This document shows, in pieces, positions 53,361-62,195 of a stretch of 64,000 nt of DNA. The number at the start of each line of letters is the position of its first letter. The stretch's first letter is position 1. The stretch comes from Saprospiraceae bacterium (GTDB lineage Bacteria > Bacteroidota > Bacteroidia > Chitinophagales > Saprospiraceae). The stretch lies in assembly GCA_019187365.1 (NCBI GenBank), contig JABARE010000002.1, forward strand, positions 1 through 64,000, written 5' to 3'. The notes under the pieces are model-generated. The model was not told where the DNA came from and did no database searches. It was given only the letters and a program-made list of their open reading frames with translations. The position numbers and the translations under genes were made by a program.

Positions 53361-53510
53361 GCGCTCTCAGTTGGCATTGTACTGCTATTTAAAGCTGAGG
53401 AGGGATCCTTCCGCTTTGGCCGCTGCGTATCTTGCAAATGACTTCACATCGATGATCGGTTCGCAAAAGCTATACCGGAAGTTTCTTTCATGCCTAAGCC
53501 TAAGTCTGCT

Positions 53511-55481
53511 ATGAAATGCGCATTTGTTCTTTCATTTCTGTGTCTTTGCCTTAGCCTGAGCGCCCAGCCGATGTTGGACGGCGCACGGGTTTTGAGTGAC
53601 TTATTTGATTATAGGGCAATGGATGCCCATGGTGAGCTTTTTCTGGAACGAGGGATCGAATTAGACGAAGAGCATGCCGCTGTTTTGATGCAGTACCTGC
53701 CTTTGGGTTTAAAGGATTCAAAAGATACCGCTGCTCTGCGAATCGGCTTAGAGGATACCTTTCAGGGCAATCCTTTTTTCAGCCTGAAATTTTCCAATCA
53801 GGACCTAAGAGCATTTTTGGAAGAATCGCGGGAGCATTACAGCGCCCAAAGCGTTCCGGCCGGTGGATTTTTTGTATCCAATTTTGCGGATGGGCTTGCG
53901 CGGTTTTTGGTGAAGCGCACCAAACAGGAGCTCTCCGTGGTATTTTTTGAAGACTTTAAAGCACAGGTGAAGGACAATCCGTACCTGGGCCACTTTTGTC
54001 CTTTTACCCGGGAGCAGTTGTCGCTGATCGACTCCAAAGTGTATCAGTTCAACGATTACCTGCAGACCTTGCGTGAAGGCTTTGTCGCCGACATGATGGC
54101 CCTGCCAGGAAGCACAGAGCGATTTCTGGGCAATGAGGCATTGTGTTCGGGATGTTCGGAACGAGGGGAAGGTAAAGTGATGATTGACCTCCTCCACGTA
54201 GCCCAGCAAATGGTAAATGGAGCGTCTCCGGTGGATATGTTGTCCTATCTGTCTCATTCCGGATCTGCCATACAATCGGCACGTCCTGCCGACACATTGC
54301 TTTACAACATGGCGGCTGGTCTCCGTTTGCTCAACCTGCTTTCCGAGTCGTTTCGCAATACGGCTTCATCGGATCCCCGGATGCCATGGCATTCCGGTCG
54401 CGAAATCCGCGAGTCGTTGCAGGATCCCAAGCTGCTGCGCATCTACCTTGGACTGTTATGGCAAAGGGCCGGGGGAATTGATTTTATCCTTCCGGATGGC
54501 AAACAAGTCAGCATGCGCACGCTGATGGAAAAGGCAAATTCCGGCGGGCAGATGTTAGACCGCTGGCGCAAGACCATCGAGGCGTTGAGTGAGCTGATCC
54601 ATTCACTGCAGGGAACCCTTCATGCCAGTGCAAAAACGGAAAGGGCGCTTGCCGATGATTTTTTCAGTTATTCCCAATCCGTATCGGATCTGTTGCTGGC
54701 CATCAACCAGACCGGGCGGACCGCACTCGGCATGGAAGAGAGGGACTTAATTCCCAACACATACATTCTGCTGATGCGGCAATGCAACGCCATGTATTTC
54801 AACGTGCGGCAGGGCAACTTTGGAGGCGCCATGGGCAATGTAATATTTTGTCTGGGGCTTTTGAAGAAGGGCAGCAAAAACGACCAGGAGGAGATAGCGA
54901 AAATCCTTCGTTACGCAAACTTTATGGCGGCAATCGCCGCCGCCAATTCGCCTGAAGAAATGGAGCATGCCGTAGAACGGTTTGCGCTCCCTCCTGGAAG
55001 CAGCCAGGCGAAGAAATACCATGGGCGGTTCTCCGTGGCGCTCAATGCGTATACGGGTTTTGCGTTGGGAAGGGAGTTCCTTGGGAGTGCAATGGAAGCA
55101 AAAAATGTCGGTGCACTGGCGGCGCCGGTTGGCTTGAGTTGCACGCTGGGACTGGGAAAGGGTGGAGGAGTCGGAGTATTTGTTCCCTTGATCGACGTCG
55201 GCGCCGTGACCGCCTACCGTTTTGATGACGACCGCGCAGGCGACTTGCCCGAACTGACCTGGAACAACATCTTGTCGCCTGGGCTTTACATCGTTTACAA
55301 CACACCCGGCAAATGGCCGCTTGCTTTCGGATACGGAGCCCAGCTGGGTCCGGGGCTTCGCAACGTGACGGAAACAATGGATGGAGTGGCATTGGAGCTG
55401 GAGAAAAGTGGTTGGCGCCATGGGTTTTTCCTTGCAGTCGACATTCCCATAACGTATTTCTATTTGGGAAAGGGAAGGTAA
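53511..55481 (+). CDS. Large exported hypothetical protein
   Basis: 656 residues from MKCAFVLSFLCLCLSLSAQ (53511), a classic signal peptide; an in-frame ATG at 53490 adds seven residues. The N-terminal 450 residues are helical, with a Cys pair ('ALCSGCSERG'). The last ~150 residues alternate polar/hydrophobic residues with glycines ('GLSCTLGLGKGGGVGVFVPLIDVGAV', 'FGYGAQLGPGLRNV', 'HGFFLAVDIPITYFYLG'), as in a small outer-membrane beta-barrel. No family recognised. Last gene of the five-gene module. Confidence 0.75.
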   Translation: MKCAFVLSFLCLCLSLSAQPMLDGARVLSDLFDYRAMDAHGELFLERGIELDEEHAAVLMQYLPLGLKDSKDTAALRIGLEDTFQGNPFFSLKFSNQDLRAFLEESREHYSAQSVPAGGFFVSNFADGLARFLVKRTKQELSVVFFEDFKAQVKDNPYLGHFCPFTREQLSLIDSKVYQFNDYLQTLREGFVADMMALPGSTERFLGNEALCSGCSERGEGKVMIDLLHVAQQMVNGASPVDMLSYLSHSGSAIQSARPADTLLYNMAAGLRLLNLLSESFRNTASSDPRMPWHSGREIRESLQDPKLLRIYLGLLWQRAGGIDFILPDGKQVSMRTLMEKANSGGQMLDRWRKTIEALSELIHSLQGTLHASAKTERALADDFFSYSQSVSDLLLAINQTGRTALGMEERDLIPNTYILLMRQCNAMYFNVRQGNFGGAMGNVIFCLGLLKKGSKNDQEEIAKILRYANFMAAIAAANSPEEMEHAVERFALPPGSSQAKKYHGRFSVALNAYTGFALGREFLGSAMEAKNVGALAAPVGLSCTLGLGKGGGVGVFVPLIDVGAVTAYRFDDDRAGDLPELTWNNILSPGLYIVYNTPGKWPLAFGYGAQLGPGLRNVTETMDGVALELEKSGWRHGFFLAVDIPITYFYLGKGR

Positions 55482-56323
55482 TCGGAACGAGGGAGGCGGC
55501 ATTGGGTTAAAGCATAGGAACGCCCAATGCATTTTTAGTGGCAGATCCAGTGACTGGCTCACGATGTTCGTGCAATGTTGCATACTTCGAAAGCGCCTAG
55601 AGGCGCTGAAAAGACTAAGGCATCCCGTTTTGGTTGAAGAGAAAACCATCGGAAGAGAGGTATGATATACTCAAGAGAATTCACAATGGCGACAAGCCCT
55701 GGATTCATTAAATTTTGCAATGATGCAAAAAAAAGTTTTCAAAAAATTTGGAAAAATCAAAATCTTGTAATACACTTGCTAAACATACCAACTGTCCTTT
55801 TCTAATTGGGCGTACAGATTTTTTGGGCGAGATGGATCGCCGGAAGAGGTATTGCCATTGACTGCAATTGCCAATGGGCTGGTTTATGGGTTCGTGACCG
55901 TGGCCTGGGAGGGGAGATGAGTTTTGTGGCGAATGCGGGGAAGGAATTTCCCCAAGGGCAGTCTGAGTGATTTTTTTTCAGGGGTTAAGACTTAGAATGG
56001 ATTATTGATTGTCCGCGCATTTGTACGGACCGGGCAGGATTTTGTCTGCGTCAGACGATAATCCGTGGTTCGCGAGCGCGTGTTGGAGCATTTTCTTTTG
56101 AGCGCTCACCGTGAGATTTGGGGTTCACTGGCGCGGATGTATTGGAAGGAGAAGAGATTCAGTTATTAATGCGTGGGGTCGAAAAAGATCAAGAATTGGC
56201 GAAGAGAATTGCAGAATTTGCTTATGCAATAGTGCTCGCCCATTGAGACAGCAAATTCTTGATGATGACTCTAACTTTAATGACAATTTTAAGGAATGAA
56301 CATAACACCTATAATTTAATGCA
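55482..56323. other. Intergenic region carrying the second diverged repeat
   Basis: No convincing gene in ~840 bp. It holds a stem-loop AGCGCC-TAGA-GGCGCT (55592-55607), the repeat copy at 55735-55991, and a 42-residue frame (56118-56246, TTG start) whose composition looks protein-like ('EEIQLLMRGVEKDQELAKRI') but which has no clear start. Confidence 0.5.
55735..55991. repeat. Diverged ~250-bp direct repeat, right copy
   Basis: Homologous to 49824-50072 by ordered landmarks (see that entry), about two-thirds identical in the conserved parts by eye. It precedes the 56324 gene by 332 bp, as the left copy precedes the 50276 gene by 203 bp. Confidence 0.6.
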
Positions 56324-57070
56324 ATGAATAAAATGGCAATTTTGGTAGCATTCATTTACGTTAGCTGTGCGTCATCGCTGCCACCGCAAAATGAACTGGA
56401 TGCTAAGTTCATCTTTCGTGGCATGATTGAAAAAATCAACGCTGCCACCATTCCTGAAATATCGGAAACCGAAAACTGCATTGTGGTCGAAGTTAGTGAA
56501 GTGCTTGATGTTCCTCCTGAATTCACAGACTGGACGGGCAGGCGTATAACCGTTCTTGTAAAGGATGTCCGTAAACTAAAGCCATTAACAGAAAGAATCT
56601 TTTACACGAATGGCTGGTTGTTTGGTGAAAGCATTGCAGTGATTGAATTATTCAGTCGTGAGGCACAGGAGACGAACTCTAAGGCGGTGCAGGATGGGAT
56701 CAAATCCAGGCAAAACGACTTGATTCGAGAGAGACTGAGATCTTCGGAGCTTGTTGTGGCCGGAAAAGTAGCGGATCTCAAGGGTCCTGGTAAGCAGGAA
56801 TTCAACTCAGAACATGACCCATTATGGGTTACAGCGACAATTGAGATTTTCTCTGTCGTGAAGGGCCAGTCTGCCCAACGTACCCTACCCGTGAGATTTT
56901 CCTCCAGCAGGGATGTAATGTGGTTTGATGCCCCGAAATTATCAGTTGGTCAGGAGGGCATTTTTCTGTTTCGGAAGCCTGCTGCAGATAGAGCAGGCTA
57001 CGAACTGACCGAAAAGGCATATTTCTTCCCAATGGACCAATTGGAGACAATTCGTGCCTTGTTGAAATAA
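56324..57070 (+). CDS. Exported two-domain hypothetical protein
   Basis: 248 residues. The start 'MNKMAILVAFIYVSCASSLPP' is a short signal with a lipobox-like VSCA, so it may be a lipoprotein. Two similar beta domains follow: 'DAKFIFRGMIEKI...VVEVSEVLDVPPEF' and 'SSELVVAGKVADL...TATIEIFSVVKGQ', each starting with an 'F/VxGxV' strand and a later 'V..V' strand, a pattern seen in OB-fold/NTR-like (TIMP-like) modules. The duplication is visible; the fold assignment is tentative. It ends 39 bp before the next gene. Confidence 0.65.
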   Translation: MNKMAILVAFIYVSCASSLPPQNELDAKFIFRGMIEKINAATIPEISETENCIVVEVSEVLDVPPEFTDWTGRRITVLVKDVRKLKPLTERIFYTNGWLFGESIAVIELFSREAQETNSKAVQDGIKSRQNDLIRERLRSSELVVAGKVADLKGPGKQEFNSEHDPLWVTATIEIFSVVKGQSAQRTLPVRFSSSRDVMWFDAPKLSVGQEGIFLFRKPAADRAGYELTEKAYFFPMDQLETIRALLK

Positions 57071-57109
57071 GTGCAGTACATGGGATATTCACCATCTAAA
57101 TTTTTCGAA

Positions 57110-60100
57110 ATGAAAGCGACCCTAATTACAATCCTATCATTATGTATTGGCATAGTGGTGTTGCAAAGTCAACAAGTGCGCATTGTGAACATGATGCCCA
57201 ATGCCCAAAGCAATGAAACAAATCAAGACAGTGAACCCAACCTAGCCATTAACCCTGCCAATCCTAATCAGATGGTTGGCTCGGCGTTTACGCCAAATTT
57301 GGTGGGTAGCACCAATGCCCCAATTTATGTTTCAGTAAATGGTGGGCAAACGTGGCTTCTGAATTCTATTGTGCCAAGCCAAAGCGCAACAACAGGTACT
57401 GGTGATATAACCAATAGGTTTGGTACAACATCGAACTGGCTGTACACTGGCATACTTAGGCGCCCTACGGCGGCTGGTGCCAGTACAACAATGGATATAT
57501 TGAGAACGAATAATTTTCTCGGCGCAACGGCAATGCAGCAATTGTCAACACGGAATAGCCCTGACCAGCCTTATGTCCAAGCAGCCACCGTTCAATCAGG
57601 TGCTGGAATTGGTGCTGATAGACTTTATATTGGGAATAATGACTTGGGGGTTTCAGGTTCTCAGACGGCTACGATTGACCAGTCTCTGGATGCAACAGTT
57701 GGTACGCCTGTAATTGGAGCGAATGTAATAGAAAGAAGAACTCCGTTAAACCAAGATGGCCCTCCCATTAGAGTGGCCATTCATTCCGACGGTACTATTT
57801 ATGGCGTTTATATACAACGCACTGCCTCATCTGGGACAATAAGGACGGCAAACGTTGTTGTTGTGAGGGACAACAATTGGGGAAGTGGCTCTTCACCCTA
57901 TTCAGCATTAACTGACCCTGGAGATTCTTTTGCTGGTAGAAACGTTGTAACAGGCATTCAGTTTCCTTTTGGGCCCTTATTGGGTCAAGAAAGGTTGGGT
58001 GATAGGGTCAATATCGCTGTTGACCCTATCAACAGCAGCAATGTTTATGTTGTTTGGGCTGATAATAACCCCGGAGGTGGAAATAGTTCAAACTTACATA
58101 TACGCCGTTCTACTGACCGAGGAGCAAACTGGTCTGCTGCTGATTTACGACAAGTTACCAATGCCATTAATCCTGATTTAGCCATTAACAACCTCGGAGA
58201 ACTCGCCTTCTCCTACCAACGCCTCGTCTCAGGAAACTGGAAAACAATCGTCGAGCGCACCACCAACGACTTTGCTACCACAGCGACGACAACATTGAAC
58301 ACCTTTCCTGATGGAACCCCTGCTTCCACATTTTTACCCTACCTTGGCGATTATGCCTGCCTCACGGCCATGCCCTCTGGCAAGGATTTCTGTGGCGTTT
58401 TTTCTGCGAGCAACAATCCGAACCCTGCCAATTTCCCTGCAGTGCAGCCATTGTGGCAGCGCAATGTGAACACTGCCACCAACCAATTGCGAAATTTGAC
58501 CAATACCTCCAACGTCAATGTATCCATCGACCCTTTCTTTTATCGAATAAGCCCCTTGAACATTGATCAGGACTTCTACGTTCGTGACTGGACCAACAGC
58601 TCATCCAGCCACGATCAGGGAGAGGAGCCTTCTGACATCAATTACTGGTTTCAGTTCAACAGCGACGTGTGGACGCGAAGAAATAATACGGCCGGCACCT
58701 TTACCTCAGCCGACCGACCAGCCAATCAAAACCCCCAACCGGTCGGCATGGGCCACAATTATGCGTATGCGAGGGTACACCGCAAAGCAACCGGATTGGC
58801 AGAGACCGTCAACCTTCTTTTCCTTAAGTCAGAATTCGGCACGGGCAGCAATTTCCAACTCATCAATGGGGTGTCATCATTTAGCAGTCTGAACTTTGGT
58901 CCAACTGACCTTGCATTAACAATGACCAGTGGAGTTCAGTGGGACCTGGTCGACCCCAATGCCGTGACGGCTGACCATCCTTGCATGGCCGTGGAAATTG
59001 CAACACTCGATGACCCAAGTGGGAACCCAACTCTTTTAGGAAGAGCCCCTGGATGGTCAAATGGAACTGACCTGCTGGTTATTTCTGATAATAACAAGGC
59101 TCAGAGAAATCTTCATGTATATAATGGTGGTCCAGGAGGTGAGGCTGCTTCGATTTTGAGCTACGCGATTATACACAATCCGTCCTTTTATACAAGGGAC
59201 ATACGGATTTTGGTGAGTCCTCAAAAGGGCGCGGATGTGCTAAAACCGAAGGTGTCGGTTAGAGCCGGGAAAGGACAGGGAAAGAATATTATGCGTGGTG
59301 ATACCCTTATTTTAATCGGCATGAAGCCCTGTGAGAATCGCTGGTTGGAACTATCATTAAGCCGCCCAGATGAAGGAATGAAGTCTCCCCAAACAGTCAT
59401 ATTCAGGGAAATGGTTGGTACATTGGCGGTGAACGGATTTACAATAGGAGTTCAAAGCGGGAGCAGTACGGAGTTCGCAAAGCAAAATCTTGAACACCAT
59501 GAGCTTGCCTTTGACTTGCTTGCCAGACGATACAATCTTGAAAAGGCCAGTGAACAAGCCCGCCGTGCCCTTGAACTACTTCAGAGCATTCGCTCTGAAT
59601 CCGATTATCGCGTATTTCTGGATAAAAATGGTGTGTCATCTGCAAAACTGATAACAGAGTGGCTGCGAGGTACAGGGGGGGATCCGTTTGAACTTGCCAC
59701 AACTGCTGATGATTTCATTACGGGCATAAATGGAGGCAATTGGTCAAAGACACAGATAACACACGCTAATCTTTCCCGCAAGCTTCTTGCATATTTAAGT
59801 TATTTGGATAAACAAAACGGAGATGTAGCAGACATATTGCAAACAATTCGCTGGCAAAGGGATCTGATGCTTCGAAGTCCGGTTTTTAAGGGCGCACAAA
59901 ATGTTCAGAAATCCATCAGCAACGCTGACCGGTTTATTGAGGACTACGGAAAAGTCAAGCGGACAAACAAAGATTATCCAGATTTCGTAAAGGCGAATCT
60001 TGATGGTTGGCGGGAAATTGTCAGGCAGTATTTTCCCAATGAAACTTTTGACCCATTTTTCAAAGACCTCAATAGTAATTTGGACAACCCACAATTACTG

Positions 60101-60154
60101 CAAAAGATGCAATGTCAATTTGTTTCGAAATTATCACTATTGGTGGGATTGTAA
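57110..60154 (+). CDS. Secreted BNR/sialidase-like propeller protein with helical tail
   Basis: 1014 residues from MKATLITILSLCIGIVVLQS (57110), a signal peptide; an in-frame GTG at 57071 is less likely. Residues ~30-450 look like a BNR/sialidase propeller: 'EPNLAINPANPNQMVGSAFTP', 'IYVSVNGGQTWLLNSIV', 'LHIRRSTDRGANWSAADLRQV'. The middle (500-750) is beta-rich and unassigned. Residues ~790-1010 are helical ('LARRYNLEKASEQARRALELLQSI'). No T9SS sorting domain. GC content jumps at about 58190 in mid-gene, so the 5' and 3' parts may have different origins. Confidence 0.78.
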   Translation: MKATLITILSLCIGIVVLQSQQVRIVNMMPNAQSNETNQDSEPNLAINPANPNQMVGSAFTPNLVGSTNAPIYVSVNGGQTWLLNSIVPSQSATTGTGDITNRFGTTSNWLYTGILRRPTAAGASTTMDILRTNNFLGATAMQQLSTRNSPDQPYVQAATVQSGAGIGADRLYIGNNDLGVSGSQTATIDQSLDATVGTPVIGANVIERRTPLNQDGPPIRVAIHSDGTIYGVYIQRTASSGTIRTANVVVVRDNNWGSGSSPYSALTDPGDSFAGRNVVTGIQFPFGPLLGQERLGDRVNIAVDPINSSNVYVVWADNNPGGGNSSNLHIRRSTDRGANWSAADLRQVTNAINPDLAINNLGELAFSYQRLVSGNWKTIVERTTNDFATTATTTLNTFPDGTPASTFLPYLGDYACLTAMPSGKDFCGVFSASNNPNPANFPAVQPLWQRNVNTATNQLRNLTNTSNVNVSIDPFFYRISPLNIDQDFYVRDWTNSSSSHDQGEEPSDINYWFQFNSDVWTRRNNTAGTFTSADRPANQNPQPVGMGHNYAYARVHRKATGLAETVNLLFLKSEFGTGSNFQLINGVSSFSSLNFGPTDLALTMTSGVQWDLVDPNAVTADHPCMAVEIATLDDPSGNPTLLGRAPGWSNGTDLLVISDNNKAQRNLHVYNGGPGGEAASILSYAIIHNPSFYTRDIRILVSPQKGADVLKPKVSVRAGKGQGKNIMRGDTLILIGMKPCENRWLELSLSRPDEGMKSPQTVIFREMVGTLAVNGFTIGVQSGSSTEFAKQNLEHHELAFDLLARRYNLEKASEQARRALELLQSIRSESDYRVFLDKNGVSSAKLITEWLRGTGGDPFELATTADDFITGINGGNWSKTQITHANLSRKLLAYLSYLDKQNGDVADILQTIRWQRDLMLRSPVFKGAQNVQKSISNADRFIEDYGKVKRTNKDYPDFVKANLDGWREIVRQYFPNETFDPFFKDLNSNLDNPQLLQKMQCQFVSKLSLLVGL

Positions 60155-60606
60155 TCTTTCAAGTAAAGGTATTAAATACAAAAGGGGACAAAATGAATTT
60201 GCATGGATTTTATCTTGACGATGGAAGTAAATAATTGCGATATGCGAATACCATCCTATCATTAAATTACCAATCAACCGTGATCGACTTCTTTATCATA
60301 TTCAACAATATAATCAAAACTTGTAAGGCTAATGTGGAATTCCATTTTTAATCTTACAATTTTAACGTCTTTTCAAAAACAGATTTGGAAGTATGAGAAT
60401 ATTTAATTTGGTGCATTTGATGGCGGGTTACCGGAAATTTAGCTACAGTGAGTTGAAGAGTGAGGGTCAAAATGATCGGCCACGGGACAAAATGCGAATC
60501 ACAGGGTGAGAAGAGGTAACAATAAGACATTCAGTGTCTAGAGTGATATTGAGATGGTTTGGTTTTAATGAACAGTTGCGATAATGTTTTATAAAATATC
60601 TAGATC
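60155..60606. other. AT-rich intergenic region
   Basis: No gene recognised. The phrase GGGACAAAATG occurs at about 60183 and 60484, and similar GGGACA[C/T]ATTGA at about 60830 and 60861, hinting at short dispersed repeats. Confidence 0.4.
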
Positions 60607-60801
60607 ATGTTGGATGACAAATTTTTATGCAAGAAACAGATCTTCCAGGAATTTGGAATATCAAAATCAACTTTTTATCGCCTCGTAAAGGGTCTGGGAT
60701 TACACATAGAGCGCCGCCTCCTTTCCCCGACCGAAGCGGAAAACCTACGGAATGTACTGCGGGGTATGGATGTGCAGGCAAAGGGAAAGCGGAAGAATTA
60801 A
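60607..60801 (+). CDS. Small helix-turn-helix protein (excisionase/HTH_17-like)
   Basis: 64 residues. 'FLCKKQIFQEFGISKSTFYRLVKGLGL' reads as a helix-turn-helix in the excisionase/MerR-like style, followed by a basic tail ('MDVQAKGKRKN'). It is too small for other domains. It lies 177 bp before the radical SAM gene and could regulate it, or be a relic of a mobile element. Confidence 0.6.
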   Translation: MLDDKFLCKKQIFQEFGISKSTFYRLVKGLGLHIERRLLSPTEAENLRNVLRGMDVQAKGKRKN

Positions 60802-60897
60802 TTTCCCTACGGTCCCTGGTTGGGTAGAATGGGACACATTGAAACCCAAAGCGACGTATTGGGACATATTGAGCCTTTATGGCGGTAATTACTGCAT

Positions 60898-60905
60898 TAA
60901 ATTTG
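60898..60905 (+). promoter_or_regulatory. Bacteroidota -7-like element before the radical SAM gene
   Basis: TAAATTTG matches TAnnTTTG, 73 nt before the ATG at 60979. Confidence 0.4.
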
Positions 60906-60978
60906 GGACCAGACTGTTTGCATGTGTTTCCTTAAATGAATTATTAAGTTGATCGTGTGAGAAGGAAAAAATAGTTAT

Positions 60979-62091
60979 ATGAAATTTACCATTTTTGTTA
61001 CCCAGCAGTGTAATCTGAGATGCACCTACTGTTATATTGATAAGAAGCCGGAAACGATGTCTTTGGATGTTGCTCATAAGGTAGTTGAATTTATCTACAA
61101 GAAATCCATATTGACCAACGAAGAAGTAAACATTGGCTTTTTTGGTGGAGAGCCGTTGCTAAGATTCAATCTCGTAAAGAAGATAACTCAATTCATAAAA
61201 AATCATCCACTGTATTGCCCTGATCGGGTAAACATTACTATCGTCTCGAACGGAACCATCTTTACGGATGAAATCGCCACCTTTATTAATGAAAATGAAA
61301 TTGGGTTTGGGATAAGTTGCGACGGTCCTCCTTCTGTTCAGGATTTGTACAGGGTTACTTTGTCTGGAAATGGTAGCTCTGAAATAGTCGAGAAGAATAT
61401 TAAAAGGGCAAAGAAATCTCTTTCCCGCATTATGGTAAATGCAGTTTACACTCCAGAGACTTTATATAAATTGGCGGAAACAGTCGAATATTTGTCTTCC
61501 ATAGGGGTGAGACATATTTATTTGAATCCGGATTTTTCTGCAAAGTGGAGGCCGGAACACGTGAAGATGCTGCCAGAGATCTATGAAGAGATAGGCAGCT
61601 TATATATGAAATATTACCTGGAGGAGCGGCCTCATTTTATCAGTTTAATTGATAGCAAAATCGCTGTTATCCTGCGCGAAGGCTATGGCAAGCTGGATAG
61701 GTGTAGGATGGGGCAAGCCGAATTTGCATTCACGACACAGGGAGACATTTACCCTTGTGAGAGATTGGTAGGGGACGGCAAAAATGATCATTGTATCGGG
61801 AATGTTTTTGATGGACTTACTCAGCAGGTCTCATTATGCCACAAGGCCGAGGGTGCTGAAATGAATGCTGAATGCACTCATTGCGGAATTAAAGATTATT
61901 GCATGAATTGGTGTGGGTGTTCAAACTATATGTCATCGGGGTCTTATAACCGGGTGGGTCCATTTCTGTGCGCCTCCGAAATTGCGTCTATAAACACGGC
62001 GTACATGGTTTTTGAGAAACTGGAAAGACAATTGGGTCCGACATTTTACGAACACATAAATGGGGCTATGCTAAATAAGAGTCTGACATAA
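60979..62091 (+). CDS. Radical SAM/SPASM peptide-modifying enzyme
   Basis: 370 residues. The radical SAM cluster motif C11-NLR-C15-TY-C18 sits at the N-terminus, followed by 'GFFGGEPLLRF' (GGEP motif) and 'VSNGTIF'. The C-terminal SPASM domain is complete: C242-x12-G-x4-C260, then C299-x2-C302-x5-C308-x3-C312 and a later C331, enough for two auxiliary Fe-S clusters. SPASM enzymes usually modify ribosomally made peptides (thioether or C-C crosslinks) or activate sulfatases; no sulfatase is nearby. The likely substrate is encoded just downstream. It is flanked upstream by a small HTH gene. AT-rich. Confidence 0.92.
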   Translation: MKFTIFVTQQCNLRCTYCYIDKKPETMSLDVAHKVVEFIYKKSILTNEEVNIGFFGGEPLLRFNLVKKITQFIKNHPLYCPDRVNITIVSNGTIFTDEIATFINENEIGFGISCDGPPSVQDLYRVTLSGNGSSEIVEKNIKRAKKSLSRIMVNAVYTPETLYKLAETVEYLSSIGVRHIYLNPDFSAKWRPEHVKMLPEIYEEIGSLYMKYYLEERPHFISLIDSKIAVILREGYGKLDRCRMGQAEFAFTTQGDIYPCERLVGDGKNDHCIGNVFDGLTQQVSLCHKAEGAEMNAECTHCGIKDYCMNWCGCSNYMSSGSYNRVGPFLCASEIASINTAYMVFEKLERQLGPTFYEHINGAMLNKSLT

Positions 62092-62112
62092 TCTGAATAT
62101 AGGGTACCTGTT

Positions 62113-62184
62113 ATGAGCACAATGAGAGGGTCTCCTCAATTGGAAGCTGATGGTGAGATTTTAACATTATTTTCAAACGATTAA
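62113..62184 (+). CDS. Possible 23-residue peptide between the SPASM enzyme and its neighbour
   Basis: Reads MSTMRGSPQLEADGEILTLF plus three residues, stop at 62184, 21 bp after the SPASM gene and 11 bp before the 158-residue gene. No Cys or Trp. Its position makes it worth noting as a candidate short precursor or leader peptide, but a frame this short may be chance. Confidence 0.2.
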   Translation: MSTMRGSPQLEADGEILTLFSND

Positions 62185-62195
62185 ATCATTTTACA

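Noticed and set aside
56111..56299. 62-residue plus-strand frame
   Set aside because: Composition is Arg/Cys-rich and shadow-like; a different frame in the same place (56118-56246) looks more natural but has no clear start either, so neither was called as a gene.
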